From Phormidesmis priestleyi ULC007 (lineage in GTDB: Bacteria; Cyanobacteriota; Cyanobacteriia; Leptolyngbyales; Leptolyngbyaceae), in the NCBI RefSeq assembly GCF_001895925.1, contig NZ_MPPI01000007.1, positions 164,688 to 206,791 on the forward strand: a stretch of 42,104 nucleotides of DNA, written 5' to 3'. The notes beneath the pieces were generated by a model, which was given only the letters and a program-made list of their open reading frames with translations, was not told the DNA's origin and did no database searches. Shown piece by piece: positions 1 through 10,342 of the stretch (its first letter is position 1; each line of letters opens with the position of its first letter). The position numbers were made by a program, and so were the translations under genes.

Positions 1-2463
1 CGGCAGCAACGAGACGACGCAAAACAAACGCTAGAGGTGAGCCGCGAGGCCGCAAATGCTTCCGCCGCCAGCGCTGAGGCTTGGGTGCAAGAGCAGACTG
101 AACTGCGGCACCAAATTGACACGCTACTGACCCGTCTAGAACCCAAACGCACCGAGCAAGCGCAACTGCAAGAACGTGCCAGCCAGCTTGCGCGACAAAT
201 TCAAGAACAGACGCGATCGCAGCAAACCCTCACACACCAACTCACCGAAAAACAAGCCGAACAAACTCAACTCGCCACGTCTCTAGAGCAAGCTACCCCT
301 CAAATTCAGTCGATCGCGCAGGCGGTGTCTGCTGCCGAGCAGGAGGCACAAGTTCAGAAAGAGACGCAAACGCGACTATTAAACGAGCAGCGAGACAAAC
401 AGCGCACGTTAGACAAGCTAGAAGCCCAATCCCAGGCGATTCAAGAAGCTCAGGGCACCCACGCCACGCAAGTGATTCTCAAAATGGGAATGTCAGGCGT
501 ACACGGACTCGTCGCCCAACTTGGACGGGTGGAACCGCGCTATCAAGTCGCACTAGAAACGGCGGCAGGCGGGCGATTAGGTCAATTGGTCGTGGATGAT
601 GATGCGATCGCCGCTGCCGCGATTGAGATTCTCAAACAAAAACGCGCCGGACGAGCCACATTTCTGCCGCTCAACAAAATCAGAGCCGGAAAAGCTCCCT
701 CTGCCAGCACGTTGCGATCTATGGGGGGCTGTGTTGACTTTGCGATTAATTTAATTGAGTGTGACGATCGCTATTGGGAAGTGTTTTCTTATGTGTTTGG
801 CAGCACGGTGGTCTTTCAGGCAATGGGCGACGCTCGACGATATATCGGGCAATATCGAATCGTGACGCTTGATGGAGAATTGCTTGAGCAAAGCGGAGCC
901 ATGACGGGCGGTAGTTCTGGGGGTCGATCGCCGATTCGGTTTGGCACGGTGGACGCGGGTGAGTCAGCCGAAATTACGACATTGAAAGAACGCCTTAAAG
1001 TGATCGATGCGATTCTGTTTCGATGTGAGGATGCGCTAGAAAAGGCGACGATCGCCCACCAAAAAGCGATGCAGCACCTTACAGAAGCTCGTCAGCAGCA
1101 TCGAGAACTTCAACTCAAATCCGATCAGGTTCAAACCGAAATTCAGCGCTTAGAAACTCAGCAATCCCAACTCAGTCAGCAGCTTCAGAAAAGCACTCAA
1201 GAACTGACGATCGCTCAAACTCGCTTACAAGTTCTAGACACCGAGATTCCCACTCAAGAAACTCAGCTAGAACAACTGCGGCAAACCTTAGCGGATTTGG
1301 AGCAATCGCAAACGCACAGTGAGTGGCAGCAAATTCAACTAAGAATCCGATCGCTCGAATCTGATCTCAATCAAAAAGAATTAGCCCTCCGCACCGTCGA
1401 ACAACGACTTCTCCAGTTAGACAATCAGCGTCAACGCCTCCAAGAAAAAATCCAGCAAGGGCAATCGCGAATTCAGGAACACCGCACTCAGCAAACCGGA
1501 CAGCTACAGCAGCAGTCTACTCTCAGCAACCAGCAACTAGAAGTCAGCCAACATATCGCTGAGTTGCAAGCCGCCTTAGCCGCATTAGAAAAAACTCTGG
1601 GATCAGAACGTCAGCAGCGCGATCGCGTCGATCGTCAACTGCGAGACTTGCAAACCCGTCAGCAGCAGCTTGACTGGCAGCGCGGTAAAGTTCAAGAAAC
1701 TCAGGGAACTCGTCGGACTGAAGTTGCCGCCCTGCACGAGCAACTCACCGACCAACAAGCCGAGCTTCCCGACCCGTTGCCAGAGATTCCTGACCCTGCG
1801 CCCGATTTGTCTCAGCTTCAGCACGAGCTACGATCGCTGCAAAAACGCCTTCAGGCAATGGAGCCTGTGAATATGCTGGCGTTAGAAGAATACGATCGCA
1901 CCCAATCCCGACTTGAAGAACTCACCGAGAAGCTAGAAACCCTCCAAGAAGAGCGCACCGAATTATTATTGCGAATCGAGAACTTCACTACCCTACGGCA
2001 ACGAGCCTTCAAAGAAGCATACGATGCTGTAGACATTAACTTTCAGGCGATCTTTGCCACGCTTTCTGACGGCGATGGGCATCTGCAACTCGAAGATCCT
2101 CAAGATCCCTTTAACGGTGGCTTAAATCTGGTGGCTCACCCCAAAGGTAAACCCATCCAGCGACTTGCCTCAATGTCTGGAGGCGAAAAATCCTTAACAG
2201 CGCTCAGTTTCATCTTTGCCCTTCAGCGATATCGCCCCTCGCCGTTTTACGCATTTGATGAAGTAGACATGTTTCTTGACGGGGCAAACGTAGAGCGATT
2301 AGCTAGAATGATCAAACAGCAGGCACAACAAGCGCAATTTATTGTGGTGAGCCTGCGTCGTCCGATGATTGAATCTGCTGAACGAACGATCGGCGTGACT
2401 CAGGCACGAGGCGCATATACCCAAGTTCTGGGGATAAAGCTGCCCCAAAGTGCCTCTATATGA
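1..2463 (+). CDS. smc: Chromosome segregation ATPase SMC (3' part, 5' end outside window)
   Basis: The reading frame is open from base 1, so the gene starts before the window. SMC dimers condense and segregate the chromosome together with ScpA/ScpB. Visible in order: the end of the first coiled coil, a hinge domain (about bases 490-960, with VEPRYQVALETAAGGR and the glycine-rich end GAMTGGSSGGR), a second long Q/E/R-rich coiled coil, and the C-terminal ATPase half with the ABC signature SMSGGEKSL and Walker B FYAFDEVDMFLD, followed by the D-loop and the IVVSLRR segment. The N-terminal Walker A half is missing only because of the window edge. The ATG at base 37 is not the true start. The neighbour is a PRC-barrel gene 42 bp downstream on the same strand. 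Identification is secure from hinge plus ATPase motifs. Confidence 0.96.
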   Translation, partial: RQQRDDAKQTLEVSREAANASAASAEAWVQEQTELRHQIDTLLTRLEPKRTEQAQLQERASQLARQIQEQTRSQQTLTHQLTEKQAEQTQLATSLEQATPQIQSIAQAVSAAEQEAQVQKETQTRLLNEQRDKQRTLDKLEAQSQAIQEAQGTHATQVILKMGMSGVHGLVAQLGRVEPRYQVALETAAGGRLGQLVVDDDAIAAAAIEILKQKRAGRATFLPLNKIRAGKAPSASTLRSMGGCVDFAINLIECDDRYWEVFSYVFGSTVVFQAMGDARRYIGQYRIVTLDGELLEQSGAMTGGSSGGRSPIRFGTVDAGESAEITTLKERLKVIDAILFRCEDALEKATIAHQKAMQHLTEARQQHRELQLKSDQVQTEIQRLETQQSQLSQQLQKSTQELTIAQTRLQVLDTEIPTQETQLEQLRQTLADLEQSQTHSEWQQIQLRIRSLESDLNQKELALRTVEQRLLQLDNQRQRLQEKIQQGQSRIQEHRTQQTGQLQQQSTLSNQQLEVSQHIAELQAALAALEKTLGSERQQRDRVDRQLRDLQTRQQQLDWQRGKVQETQGTRRTEVAALHEQLTDQQAELPDPLPEIPDPAPDLSQLQHELRSLQKRLQAMEPVNMLALEEYDRTQSRLEELTEKLETLQEERTELLLRIENFTTLRQRAFKEAYDAVDINFQAIFATLSDGDGHLQLEDPQDPFNGGLNLVAHPKGKPIQRLASMSGGEKSLTALSFIFALQRYRPSPFYAFDEVDMFLDGANVERLARMIKQQAQQAQFIVVSLRRPMIESAERTIGVTQARGAYTQVLGIKLPQSASI

Positions 2464-2505
2464 TTTGATGTTGACAGCATTTGCACGAATAGGATTCGGG
2501 ACCCA

Positions 2506-3486
2506 ATGACAGAAGAATTTCGCCAACGCTCCGATCTCCTGGGAACACAGGTCATCACTCGCACCACAGGTAAACGACTGGGAGTGGTTAGCCAACTGTG
2601 GGTCGAGGTCGATCGTCAACAAGTCGTCGCCCTGAGCATCCGCCCAAATCTCTTCTATGGCACCCCTCAACCGATGATGCTGTCCAAGATTCGGCAAATT
2701 GGCGATGTGATTTTAGTCGATGACGAAAACGCGATTGAAGACGTTGATCTCGACGGCTATAGCAGCCTGATTAACTCTGAAGTGATTACCGAGACGGGTG
2801 AACTGCTCGGCAAAGTCCGGGGTTTCCGGCTGAATATTGACAGTGGCAAAGTCGATACGCTGACCATTGCCTCGATCGGGCTACCGCTGATCCCCGATCA
2901 AATTGTCAGCACTTACGAACTTCCCATTGACGAAATTGTCAGCAGTGGACCCGATCGGCTGATCGTTTACGAAGGTGCCGAAGAGCGAATGAGTCAGGTT
3001 AGTGTCGGCATTTTAGAACGGCTTGGCATCGGCAAACCGCCTTGGGAGCGCGACGAATCTGAGCAATATCTCGCTCCCATTCGCACCGAAAATCAGCTTC
3101 CCTCCGGCGTTCGGACTCCGATTCAAACCCAAGTTCGGCAACCTGTCGAAGAAACGTGGAACGAAGACAACTGGGAGCCAGAACCATTGCCACTGCGTCA
3201 AGAGCCTCCGCGTCGTGCCGAACTCTATTACGAAAATGAAGAAGAAGACAACTGGAGTGCGGCAACCGAGCGAGATAACTACGAAGAAGAATACGACGAA
3301 GACTATGACGACGAAGAGGATTATGTCACCGAGGCTGAGTTTGAAGAGGTGAGAGAACCCGAAGTCAAATTCGACGACCCGGAAGAAGATCCTTGGAAAG
3401 ACGAAGACAAAGAACCGTATACGCCTCAAGAACTCAAAATCCCTGAGAAAGTTAAACAGCCCGAATACGAAGAAGAAGGCTACTAA
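2506..3486 (+). CDS. PRC-barrel domain protein with acidic C-terminal tail
   Basis: 326 aa. The N-terminal half carries two PRC-barrel-like units (about residues 5-80 and 85-160; for example TGKRLGVVSQLWVEVD and TGELLGKVRGFRLN). This is the small beta-barrel fold known from photosynthetic reaction-centre H subunits and RimM. The second half (about 200-326) is low complexity and strongly acidic, rich in E, D and Y, probably disordered. There is no signal peptide or membrane segment. The ATG has GGGA about 6 bases upstream. It follows smc by 42 bp, so co-transcription is plausible. PRC-barrel proteins in cyanobacteria are mostly of unknown function; a role in binding RNA or photosynthetic complexes would be a guess. 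Confidence 0.85.
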   Translation: MTEEFRQRSDLLGTQVITRTTGKRLGVVSQLWVEVDRQQVVALSIRPNLFYGTPQPMMLSKIRQIGDVILVDDENAIEDVDLDGYSSLINSEVITETGELLGKVRGFRLNIDSGKVDTLTIASIGLPLIPDQIVSTYELPIDEIVSSGPDRLIVYEGAEERMSQVSVGILERLGIGKPPWERDESEQYLAPIRTENQLPSGVRTPIQTQVRQPVEETWNEDNWEPEPLPLRQEPPRRAELYYENEEEDNWSAATERDNYEEEYDEDYDDEEDYVTEAEFEEVREPEVKFDDPEEDPWKDEDKEPYTPQELKIPEKVKQPEYEEEGY

Positions 3487-3522
3487 AAACTGTAAATCAA
3501 ATCAGAACGAAAATCCACGTAC

Positions 3523-3580
3523 GGCCATGGCACTGCCGTGCCCATTAACTTGCCAGTAACCGACAATATTTAATTCACGA
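3523..3580. repeat. Intergenic repeat, copy A (GTGCCC hairpin + TTTAATTCAC)
   Basis: A GC-rich hairpin (GGCAC/GTGCC) followed by AGTAACC and TATTTAATTCAC. The same arrangement recurs at 31015-31072, again between two convergent gene ends. It lies between the stop codons of the PRC-barrel gene and surE. Its last part resembles the cores at 22104-22130 and 40961-40991. Confidence 0.6.
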
Positions 3581-3583
3581 TCG

Positions 3584-4258
3584 CTAGACCGCTAATTCTG
3601 TGATCGCGATGCTGCCCGACAAACAAACGTCAACATCCGAGCCTTCGTCACGCTTGCGTTTAGCATAGTCGCCACAGTAGTAGAAGTCATTGTCTTCAAG
3701 CCGGAAATCAGACGGAAGCGGCTGAGTGCAAGGTTTGCAAAAAATGATCGCTGGCTCAATTCCCACTTCTAAATAAGGTAGATTAACATTCCAGAAAGTC
3801 CCTGGTTTGGGGGTTCGATCGCGCAACTCTGCCAAAACTTTTGCCGTCCAAAAGGCGGATAAATCCCAATCGATCGACAGCTTTCCTTTCTTGTATTGAG
3901 AAATTGCCACACCCGGAATTCGATGAAATGCAGCTTCTCTAACGGCAGCGACGGTTCCAGAAATGTAGACATCTGCCCCCATATTGCCGCCTGCGTTAAT
4001 GCCAGAAAGCACAAAACTGACATCGGAACAGAGATGGTTGAGGGCAATTCGCACACAGTCAGCGGGAGTTCCGGCGATCGAGAATTCACGGTGCGATCGC
4101 GTCTCTAGCCGAATCGGTTTTGTCGTCGTCACCTGATGACCGCAACCAGAATGATGATCGCGAGGTGCCACAATGATTCCTTCCCCATCCACTGCCTTGA
4201 GCAAAGCTCGGATACCGGGGGCATCAATTCCATCGTCATTAGTCAAAATCAAAGTCAT
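3584..4258 (-). CDS. surE: 5'/3'-nucleotidase SurE
   Basis: 224 aa from the chosen start. SurE is a metal-dependent phosphatase releasing phosphate from nucleoside monophosphates. Visible: the N-terminal LTNDDGIDAPGI motif (metal-binding Asp pair), GCGHQVT, SIAGTPADCVRIAL and VLSGINAGGNMGADVYISGT, all typical of the family, at usual family length. I start at the internal ATG (4256-4258) because AGGA sits 6 bases upstream and family members begin M-x-x-L-x-TNDDG; an earlier in-frame ATG would add ten unconserved residues. The stop codon lies immediately beside repeat copy A. pfkA ends 58 bp upstream on the same strand, so the two may be transcribed together. Confidence 0.95.
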   Translation of the reverse strand: MTLILTNDDGIDAPGIRALLKAVDGEGIIVAPRDHHSGCGHQVTTTKPIRLETRSHREFSIAGTPADCVRIALNHLCSDVSFVLSGINAGGNMGADVYISGTVAAVREAAFHRIPGVAISQYKKGKLSIDWDLSAFWTAKVLAELRDRTPKPGTFWNVNLPYLEVGIEPAIIFCKPCTQPLPSDFRLEDNDFYYCGDYAKRKRDEGSDVDVCLSGSIAITELAV

Positions 4259-4316
4259 AGAAATTCCTGTAGAGACGCGATACATCACGTCTCCCTATCT
4301 TTATCCAAAAGCAGTA

Positions 4317-5399
4317 TTAATCGCCCAAATAGATCCCCAACCCACGCGCCGTTTTGGCCAGTGTGCTGTTGGGATCTACCACGCAATAATGAGCGATCGC
4401 TTGTGCGATCGGCACGCTAATCACCTGACGATCTCGCCACCCAACCATGCGATCGTAGTGTCCTTCGGCAATCAAATCCACTGCTGCGACTCCAAAGGCA
4501 GAGGCAAGCAAGCGATCGAGCGGTGATGGTGTTCCCCCGCGCTGGACGTGTCCCAGGACGGTTACACGAGTTTCTGCGCCACTGCACACTGCAATTTGGT
4601 TGGCTAAATATTGTCCAATGCCGCCATAGCGAAATTGCCCCGATGGATCGGTCGAACTGATCGATTCTCCGGTTTCAGTTCGCACGGCTTCTGACACAAT
4701 CACCAGCGAGTAGTCTTTGCCTTGTTCCTGGCGTTCTCGCAGTTTCCCGCAGATATTGGCGATCGTATAAGGAATTTCAGGAATCAAAATCACGTCGGCT
4801 CCGCCTGCAATTCCGGCGCTGATCGCAATGTGTCCGGCATCTCGTCCCATCACTTCGAGGATCATGACGCGAGAATGACTGGCTGCCGTGAAGTGCAAGC
4901 GATCGAGCGCCTCAGTCGCCGTGTTGACCGCCGTATCGAAGCCGATCGAACATTCGGTAATATCGACATCGTTGTCGATCGTTTTCGGAATCGTCACCAA
5001 ATTTAGCCCGCCCTGCTGCGCCAATCGCCGCAAAATTGCCATACTGCCATCGCCACCGATGCCGATGATTGCGTCTAAACCCAGCAGGTGATAGCCATCA
5101 ATAATTTCTTGAGCGCGATCGACGAGTTGACCATCTGCCATCGGAAACGCAAAAGGATTGCCCTTATTGGTGGTTCCCAAGACCGTTCCCCCAGCAGTGA
5201 GCAGCCGATCGACTTTCTCAATATCAAGCGGCACAAATTCTGGAGGGCGAGACATTAAGCCTTGAGTGGCTTTAGAGATGCCCAAAACCTTCCAGCCATA
5301 GGTGCCGATCGCCCGAAACACGACTGCCCGAATCACCGCGTTCAGCCCCGCACAATCTCCGCCGCTTGTCAAAATACCAATGCGCTTCGTCTCGCCCAT
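4317..5399 (-). CDS. pfkA: 6-phosphofructokinase
   Basis: 360 aa. Phosphorylates fructose 6-phosphate at C1 in glycolysis. Motifs in order: GILTSGGDCAGLNAVIR (phosphate-binding loop, residues 8-24), GTTNKGNPF (about 75-83), IGGDGSM (113-120), the catalytic PKTIDND with Asp142, and EVMGRDAGHIA with the substrate-binding MGR. Gly118 corresponds to the Gly that favours ATP as donor, while Lys139 replaces the Gly found at the matching place in classical bacterial ATP enzymes and is the residue seen in pyrophosphate-dependent and group III enzymes. The phosphoryl donor is therefore not fully certain from sequence; ATP is more likely. It is divergent from era across 138 bp and followed by surE. Confidence 0.95.
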   Translation of the reverse strand: MGETKRIGILTSGGDCAGLNAVIRAVVFRAIGTYGWKVLGISKATQGLMSRPPEFVPLDIEKVDRLLTAGGTVLGTTNKGNPFAFPMADGQLVDRAQEIIDGYHLLGLDAIIGIGGDGSMAILRRLAQQGGLNLVTIPKTIDNDVDITECSIGFDTAVNTATEALDRLHFTAASHSRVMILEVMGRDAGHIAISAGIAGGADVILIPEIPYTIANICGKLRERQEQGKDYSLVIVSEAVRTETGESISSTDPSGQFRYGGIGQYLANQIAVCSGAETRVTVLGHVQRGGTPSPLDRLLASAFGVAAVDLIAEGHYDRMVGWRDRQVISVPIAQAIAHYCVVDPNSTLAKTARGLGIYLGD

Positions 5400-5537
5400 A
5401 ATCTCCTACACTGAATAAGCTGTCAGTGGTACAGCAGACTTGTCGCTACTCGCCACCAACTCATTTTCAGTCTGACTTTATCGACTTCTGGGGCAGTTTT
5501 TTTGAGCACTATCCAAAACAACACAATTGGTTCAACT

Positions 5538-6494
5538 ATGTCTAAAAACAATGACATAACGTTTGAGCAAGAAAGCTTTAACACGATTCCGGCTTCACCA
5601 CCAGGGTTCAAATCTGGTTTTGTGGGCATCATCGGTCGTCCCAATGTAGGCAAGTCCACTTTAATGAATGATTTAGTGGGGCAGAAGATTGCCATCACGT
5701 CTCCTGTGGCGCAGACCACCCGCAATCGACTGCGAGGAATTTTGACTACGCCAGAAGCACAAATCATTTTTGTCGATACGCCCGGAATTCACAAACCGCA
5801 TCACGAATTGGGCAATGTCTTGGTCAAAAATGCTCAAATCGCCATTCACTCGGTCGATGTGCTGCTGTTTATGGTGGATTGTTCAGTCGATTTAGGCGGG
5901 GGCGATCGCTACATTGCCGATTTGCTCAAGGAGATTAAAATCCCGATCATTTTAGGACTTAACAAAGCCGATCAGCAGGCTGAAGACGATCTATTTCTAG
6001 ACAACAGCTACCGCGCTCTCGCTACAGACCACAACTGGACAGTGGCTAAATTTTCTGCCCTCACAGAAGACGGGCTAGAATCTTTGCAGCAAAGTTTGAT
6101 TCAAAATCTAGAACCGGGCCCTTACTACTATCCGCCTGATCTAGTGACCGACCAGCCAGAACGCTTCATTATGAGCGAGTTGATTCGAGAGCAAATTTTG
6201 CTGCTGACTCGTGAAGAAGTGCCGCATTCGGTCGCGATCGGCATCGAGCGAGTCCAAGAAGAAGACACGATTACTCGCGTTTGGGCGACGGTGTTTGTCG
6301 AGCGCCCGTCTCAAAAAGGCATCATCATCGGCAAAGGTGGAACGATGCTCAAAGAGATCGGCACGGCGGCTCGTCAGCAGATGCAAAAACTGATTGATGG
6401 CAAGGTTTATCTAGAATTGTTTGTGAAAGTGCAACCCAAGTGGCGACAATCTCGCACTCGTCTTGCCGAGTTGGGCTATCGAGTCGAAGAGTAG
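5538..6494 (+). CDS. era: GTPase Era
   Basis: 318 aa. Era binds 16S rRNA and assists 30S subunit assembly. G1 is GRPNVGKS, switch I has TTRNRLRGI, G3 is DTPG, G4 is NKAD and G5 is in FSALTEDG. The C-terminal KH RNA-binding domain has GIIIGKGGTMLKEIG. The start is uncertain: a TTG at 5502 is in frame 12 codons upstream of the ATG at 5538. I prefer the ATG, as the extra residues are unconserved-looking and neither site has a clear Shine-Dalgarno sequence. Even from the ATG there is about a 20-residue leader before the G domain, longer than in enterobacterial Era. Confidence 0.95.
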   Translation: MSKNNDITFEQESFNTIPASPPGFKSGFVGIIGRPNVGKSTLMNDLVGQKIAITSPVAQTTRNRLRGILTTPEAQIIFVDTPGIHKPHHELGNVLVKNAQIAIHSVDVLLFMVDCSVDLGGGDRYIADLLKEIKIPIILGLNKADQQAEDDLFLDNSYRALATDHNWTVAKFSALTEDGLESLQQSLIQNLEPGPYYYPPDLVTDQPERFIMSELIREQILLLTREEVPHSVAIGIERVQEEDTITRVWATVFVERPSQKGIIIGKGGTMLKEIGTAARQQMQKLIDGKVYLELFVKVQPKWRQSRTRLAELGYRVEE

Positions 6495-6517
6495 ACCTCT
6501 TGCAGGAATCCGGACAG

Positions 6518-6580
6518 CCCTCATTCCCAACCCTTCTTCCCTAGGAGAAGGAGCCAGAACTCTCTTGTTCCCGCTTCTTA
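6518..6580. repeat. Degenerate copy of CCCTCA...CCCAACCC palindromic repeat
   Basis: Starts CCCTCATTCCCAACCC and contains CCTTCTTCC/GGAGAAGG inverted arms. It is a decayed version of the better-preserved element at 23353-23426, which has the same order of blocks, including the later GTTCCC. This type of C-rich repeat is widespread in cyanobacterial intergenic DNA. Confidence 0.5.
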
Positions 6581-6629
6581 CGATCGCGCCAGCATTCACA
6601 AGAAAAGATTGAGCGCCCTCAGACAAAAC

Positions 6630-6658
6630 GCCGGAAGAACCTCATCAGTTCCTCCGGC
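6630..6658 (-). terminator. Hairpin terminator of petH
   Basis: GCCGGA-A-GAAC / GTTC-C-TCCGGC stem (10 pairs with one internal mismatch, 7-nt loop). Read on the minus strand it is followed by GTTTTG. It lies 45 bp past the petH stop and could also stop era transcripts from the other side, although the + side has no T run. Confidence 0.5.
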
Positions 6659-6703
6659 TTGTTCGATCGTTAAGACCTATCGAAATCCACCCATACAAGT
6701 CAA

Positions 6704-8386
<1,683 letters not shown>

Positions 8387-9388
8387 ATGATCAGTAAGCC
8401 AGACCGCGTGGTTTTAATCGGTGTTGCCGGAGACTCCGGGTGCGGTAAATCCACGTTTCTGCGCCGATTGACAGATCTGTTTGGGGAAGATTTCGTTACC
8501 GTTATCTGCCTAGACGACTACCACAGTCTGGATCGCAAGCAGCGCAAAGAGACCGGAATCACGGCACTAGACCCTAGAGCCAATAATTTTGACCTGATGT
8601 ATGAGCAAATTAAAGCGCTCAAAAACGGGGAAAAGATTGACAAGCCCATCTACAATCACGAGACAGGTCTACTTGACCCTGCCGAGGTCATTGAGCCAAA
8701 CCATATCATCGTGATCGAAGGGTTGCATCCTCTCTATGATGAGCGGGTTCGCAATTTGCTAGACTTTAGCGTCTATCTCGATATCAGCGATGAAGTCAAA
8801 ATCGCCTGGAAGATTCAGCGCGACATGGCAGAACGGGGTCACACCTATGAAGATGTGTTGGCTCAGATTAACGCTCGTAAACCTGACTTTGAGGCCTATA
8901 TTGACCCTCAGAAAGGATTTGCAGATGTGGTCATTCAGGTGCTGCCCACGCAGTTAATCAAGAATGACCAGGAGCGGAAAGTGCTGCGAGTGCAGATGAT
9001 TCAGCGAGATGAAGTGGAGGGCTTTGAGGCTGCTTATCTGTTTGACGAAGGCTCCGAGATTCATTGGACTCCTTGCGGACGGAAGCTCACCTGCTCCTAT
9101 CCTGGAATCAAGATGTATTACGGTCCTGATTCTTACTATGGTCATAGCGTTTCGGTTCTAGAAGTCGATGGTCAGTTTGACAAGCTCGAAGAAGTCATCT
9201 ACATTGAGCAACATTTGAGCAAAACTTCCTCAAAATATACTGGCGAACTGACTGAGCTACTGCTCAAGCACCGTGAATATCCTGGCTCTAACAATGGAAC
9301 TGGCTTATTTCAAGTGCTGGTTGGGCTGAAGATGCGAGCTACCTATGAGAGATTGATCGCCCCGGAGAAAGTTGCGGTTAGCGCCTAA
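8387..9388 (+). CDS. prk: Phosphoribulokinase
   Basis: 333 aa, usual cyanobacterial/plant length. Phosphorylates ribulose 5-phosphate to the Rubisco substrate in the Calvin cycle. The P-loop is GVAGDSGCGKST (residues 12-23). The redox-regulatory cysteine pair is present as Cys19 (inside the P-loop) and Cys41 (VICLDDYHS), with the second pair at Cys230 and Cys236 (TPCGRKLTCSYPG); thioredoxin and CP12 act through these in the family. The start is ATG with AGAGGA 9 bases upstream. A strong terminator follows at 9431-9457. It is divergent from petH, so the two photosynthetic redox/carbon genes share one regulatory region. Confidence 0.98.
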   Translation: MISKPDRVVLIGVAGDSGCGKSTFLRRLTDLFGEDFVTVICLDDYHSLDRKQRKETGITALDPRANNFDLMYEQIKALKNGEKIDKPIYNHETGLLDPAEVIEPNHIIVIEGLHPLYDERVRNLLDFSVYLDISDEVKIAWKIQRDMAERGHTYEDVLAQINARKPDFEAYIDPQKGFADVVIQVLPTQLIKNDQERKVLRVQMIQRDEVEGFEAAYLFDEGSEIHWTPCGRKLTCSYPGIKMYYGPDSYYGHSVSVLEVDGQFDKLEEVIYIEQHLSKTSSKYTGELTELLLKHREYPGSNNGTGLFQVLVGLKMRATYERLIAPEKVAVSA

Positions 9389-9430
9389 ATGCTGATCCAG
9401 TACTAGATTTGGAAAGTAGTTTTGACGATC

Positions 9431-9457
9431 GGGGATGCCATACGTGTCCCCTTTTTT
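9431..9457 (+). terminator. Rho-independent terminator of prk
   Basis: GGGGA...TCCCC stem with an 11-nt loop followed by TTTTTT, 43 bp after the prk stop. Confidence 0.85.
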
Positions 9458-9533
9458 GTGTGATTAAAACTCTAAATCAAAGTCATAAGTTCTTCTGGCA
9501 CATTCAATCGAATTTAGCGGGGTGCTTTGACCT

Positions 9534-9539
9534 TATAAT
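9534..9539 (+). promoter_or_regulatory. Consensus -10 box (TATAAT) for the RPI-repeat gene
   Basis: Perfect TATAAT located 79 bp before the ATG at 9618. No good -35 hexamer is seen at 17 bp, so an activator or relaxed promoter is likely. Confidence 0.4.
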
Positions 9540-9617
9540 GTTTGCTTAAGATTTGAATTTGATATTTGCCCTTCGATCGCCTCGGAATTCCCCTTTTAAC
9601 GTCACTGAAAAAGAACA

Positions 9618-10184
9618 ATGGTCGTCAACCGAACAAATAAAACAAATAGCCAAAGGGGTGCCAGCGATCGGAGTGCAAAACCCAATTCCAAACCCGCCGT
9701 CGCTACAAACGGCACAACGAACGACGAAGTTACTCCAGACATCACTGACTCCACAAAGGAAGAAACCATGAGCGCCGACGTTATTGACGTGACCCCTGAA
9801 GCCGAGCAAAATGGAGCGATTCAACTCCACAATCAGCCTAGTCTCTCGGTTTGGAACCGCCCCATCATGTCCAGCGACATCGAGATCGCCGGAACGATTC
9901 AAGATGGAGGGATTCGCCCGATCGGAGCGAGTCATCTAGACATTGTGGGCACCTTGCTGACTAATCGCCCGATCATGGCCAGTCACCTCCGCATCTTTGA
10001 AATGGTAGACAACCGCCCGGTCTTTTGTGACGAGATTAAAATGATCGAAGGCGAAGGTCTTTATGGCAGACCTGTGATGGCAAGCGACCCAGACTTGATG
10101 AATGACAACATGGGGTTTGGGCAACGCCCGATCGCATCCAACAATGTTGATGATGCCCCTGCTTTGATGGGCTTTATTGACTAA
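9618..10184 (+). CDS. Unrecognised protein with six RPI-x-AS-type repeats
   Basis: 188 aa, function not known to me. Residues 1-55 are polar, Thr/Asn/Lys-rich and probably disordered. From residue 80 a motif close to N-R-P-I-M-A-S-H-L-x-I recurs with arginine at 81, 100, 117, 133, 151 and 170, that is every 16-19 residues. The last copies are degenerate (RPVFCDEIKM, RPVMASDPDL). The spacing suggests one repeat per structural coil or hairpin. No signal peptide, membrane segment or catalytic motif is visible. The start is ambiguous: ATG 9618 lacks a good ribosome site, whereas ATG 9768 (MSADVIDVTP) is preceded by AAGGAAG. A TATAAT box upstream and a strong terminator downstream make it an independent gene between prk and valS. 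Confidence 0.8.
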   Translation: MVVNRTNKTNSQRGASDRSAKPNSKPAVATNGTTNDEVTPDITDSTKEETMSADVIDVTPEAEQNGAIQLHNQPSLSVWNRPIMSSDIEIAGTIQDGGIRPIGASHLDIVGTLLTNRPIMASHLRIFEMVDNRPVFCDEIKMIEGEGLYGRPVMASDPDLMNDNMGFGQRPIASNNVDDAPALMGFID

Positions 10185-10225
10185 ATTGGTTCTTTTTGAG
10201 TCTCAAATTCAACGACTCATTGACA

Positions 10226-10255
10226 AGGTGCTTCTTTCGGGAGGCACCTATTTTT
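10226..10255 (+). terminator. Rho-independent terminator of the RPI-repeat gene
   Basis: AGGTGC / GCACCT stem with a 12-nt loop, followed by ATTTTTA. Confidence 0.85.
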
Positions 10256-10342
10256 ATCGTTGAGCAATTCACTTTATGCCCTGGGCATATGAACGTTTAT
10301 CATTGACAAATAAGCGCCCCCTCTAGTCCCAAAGTTCTTCCA

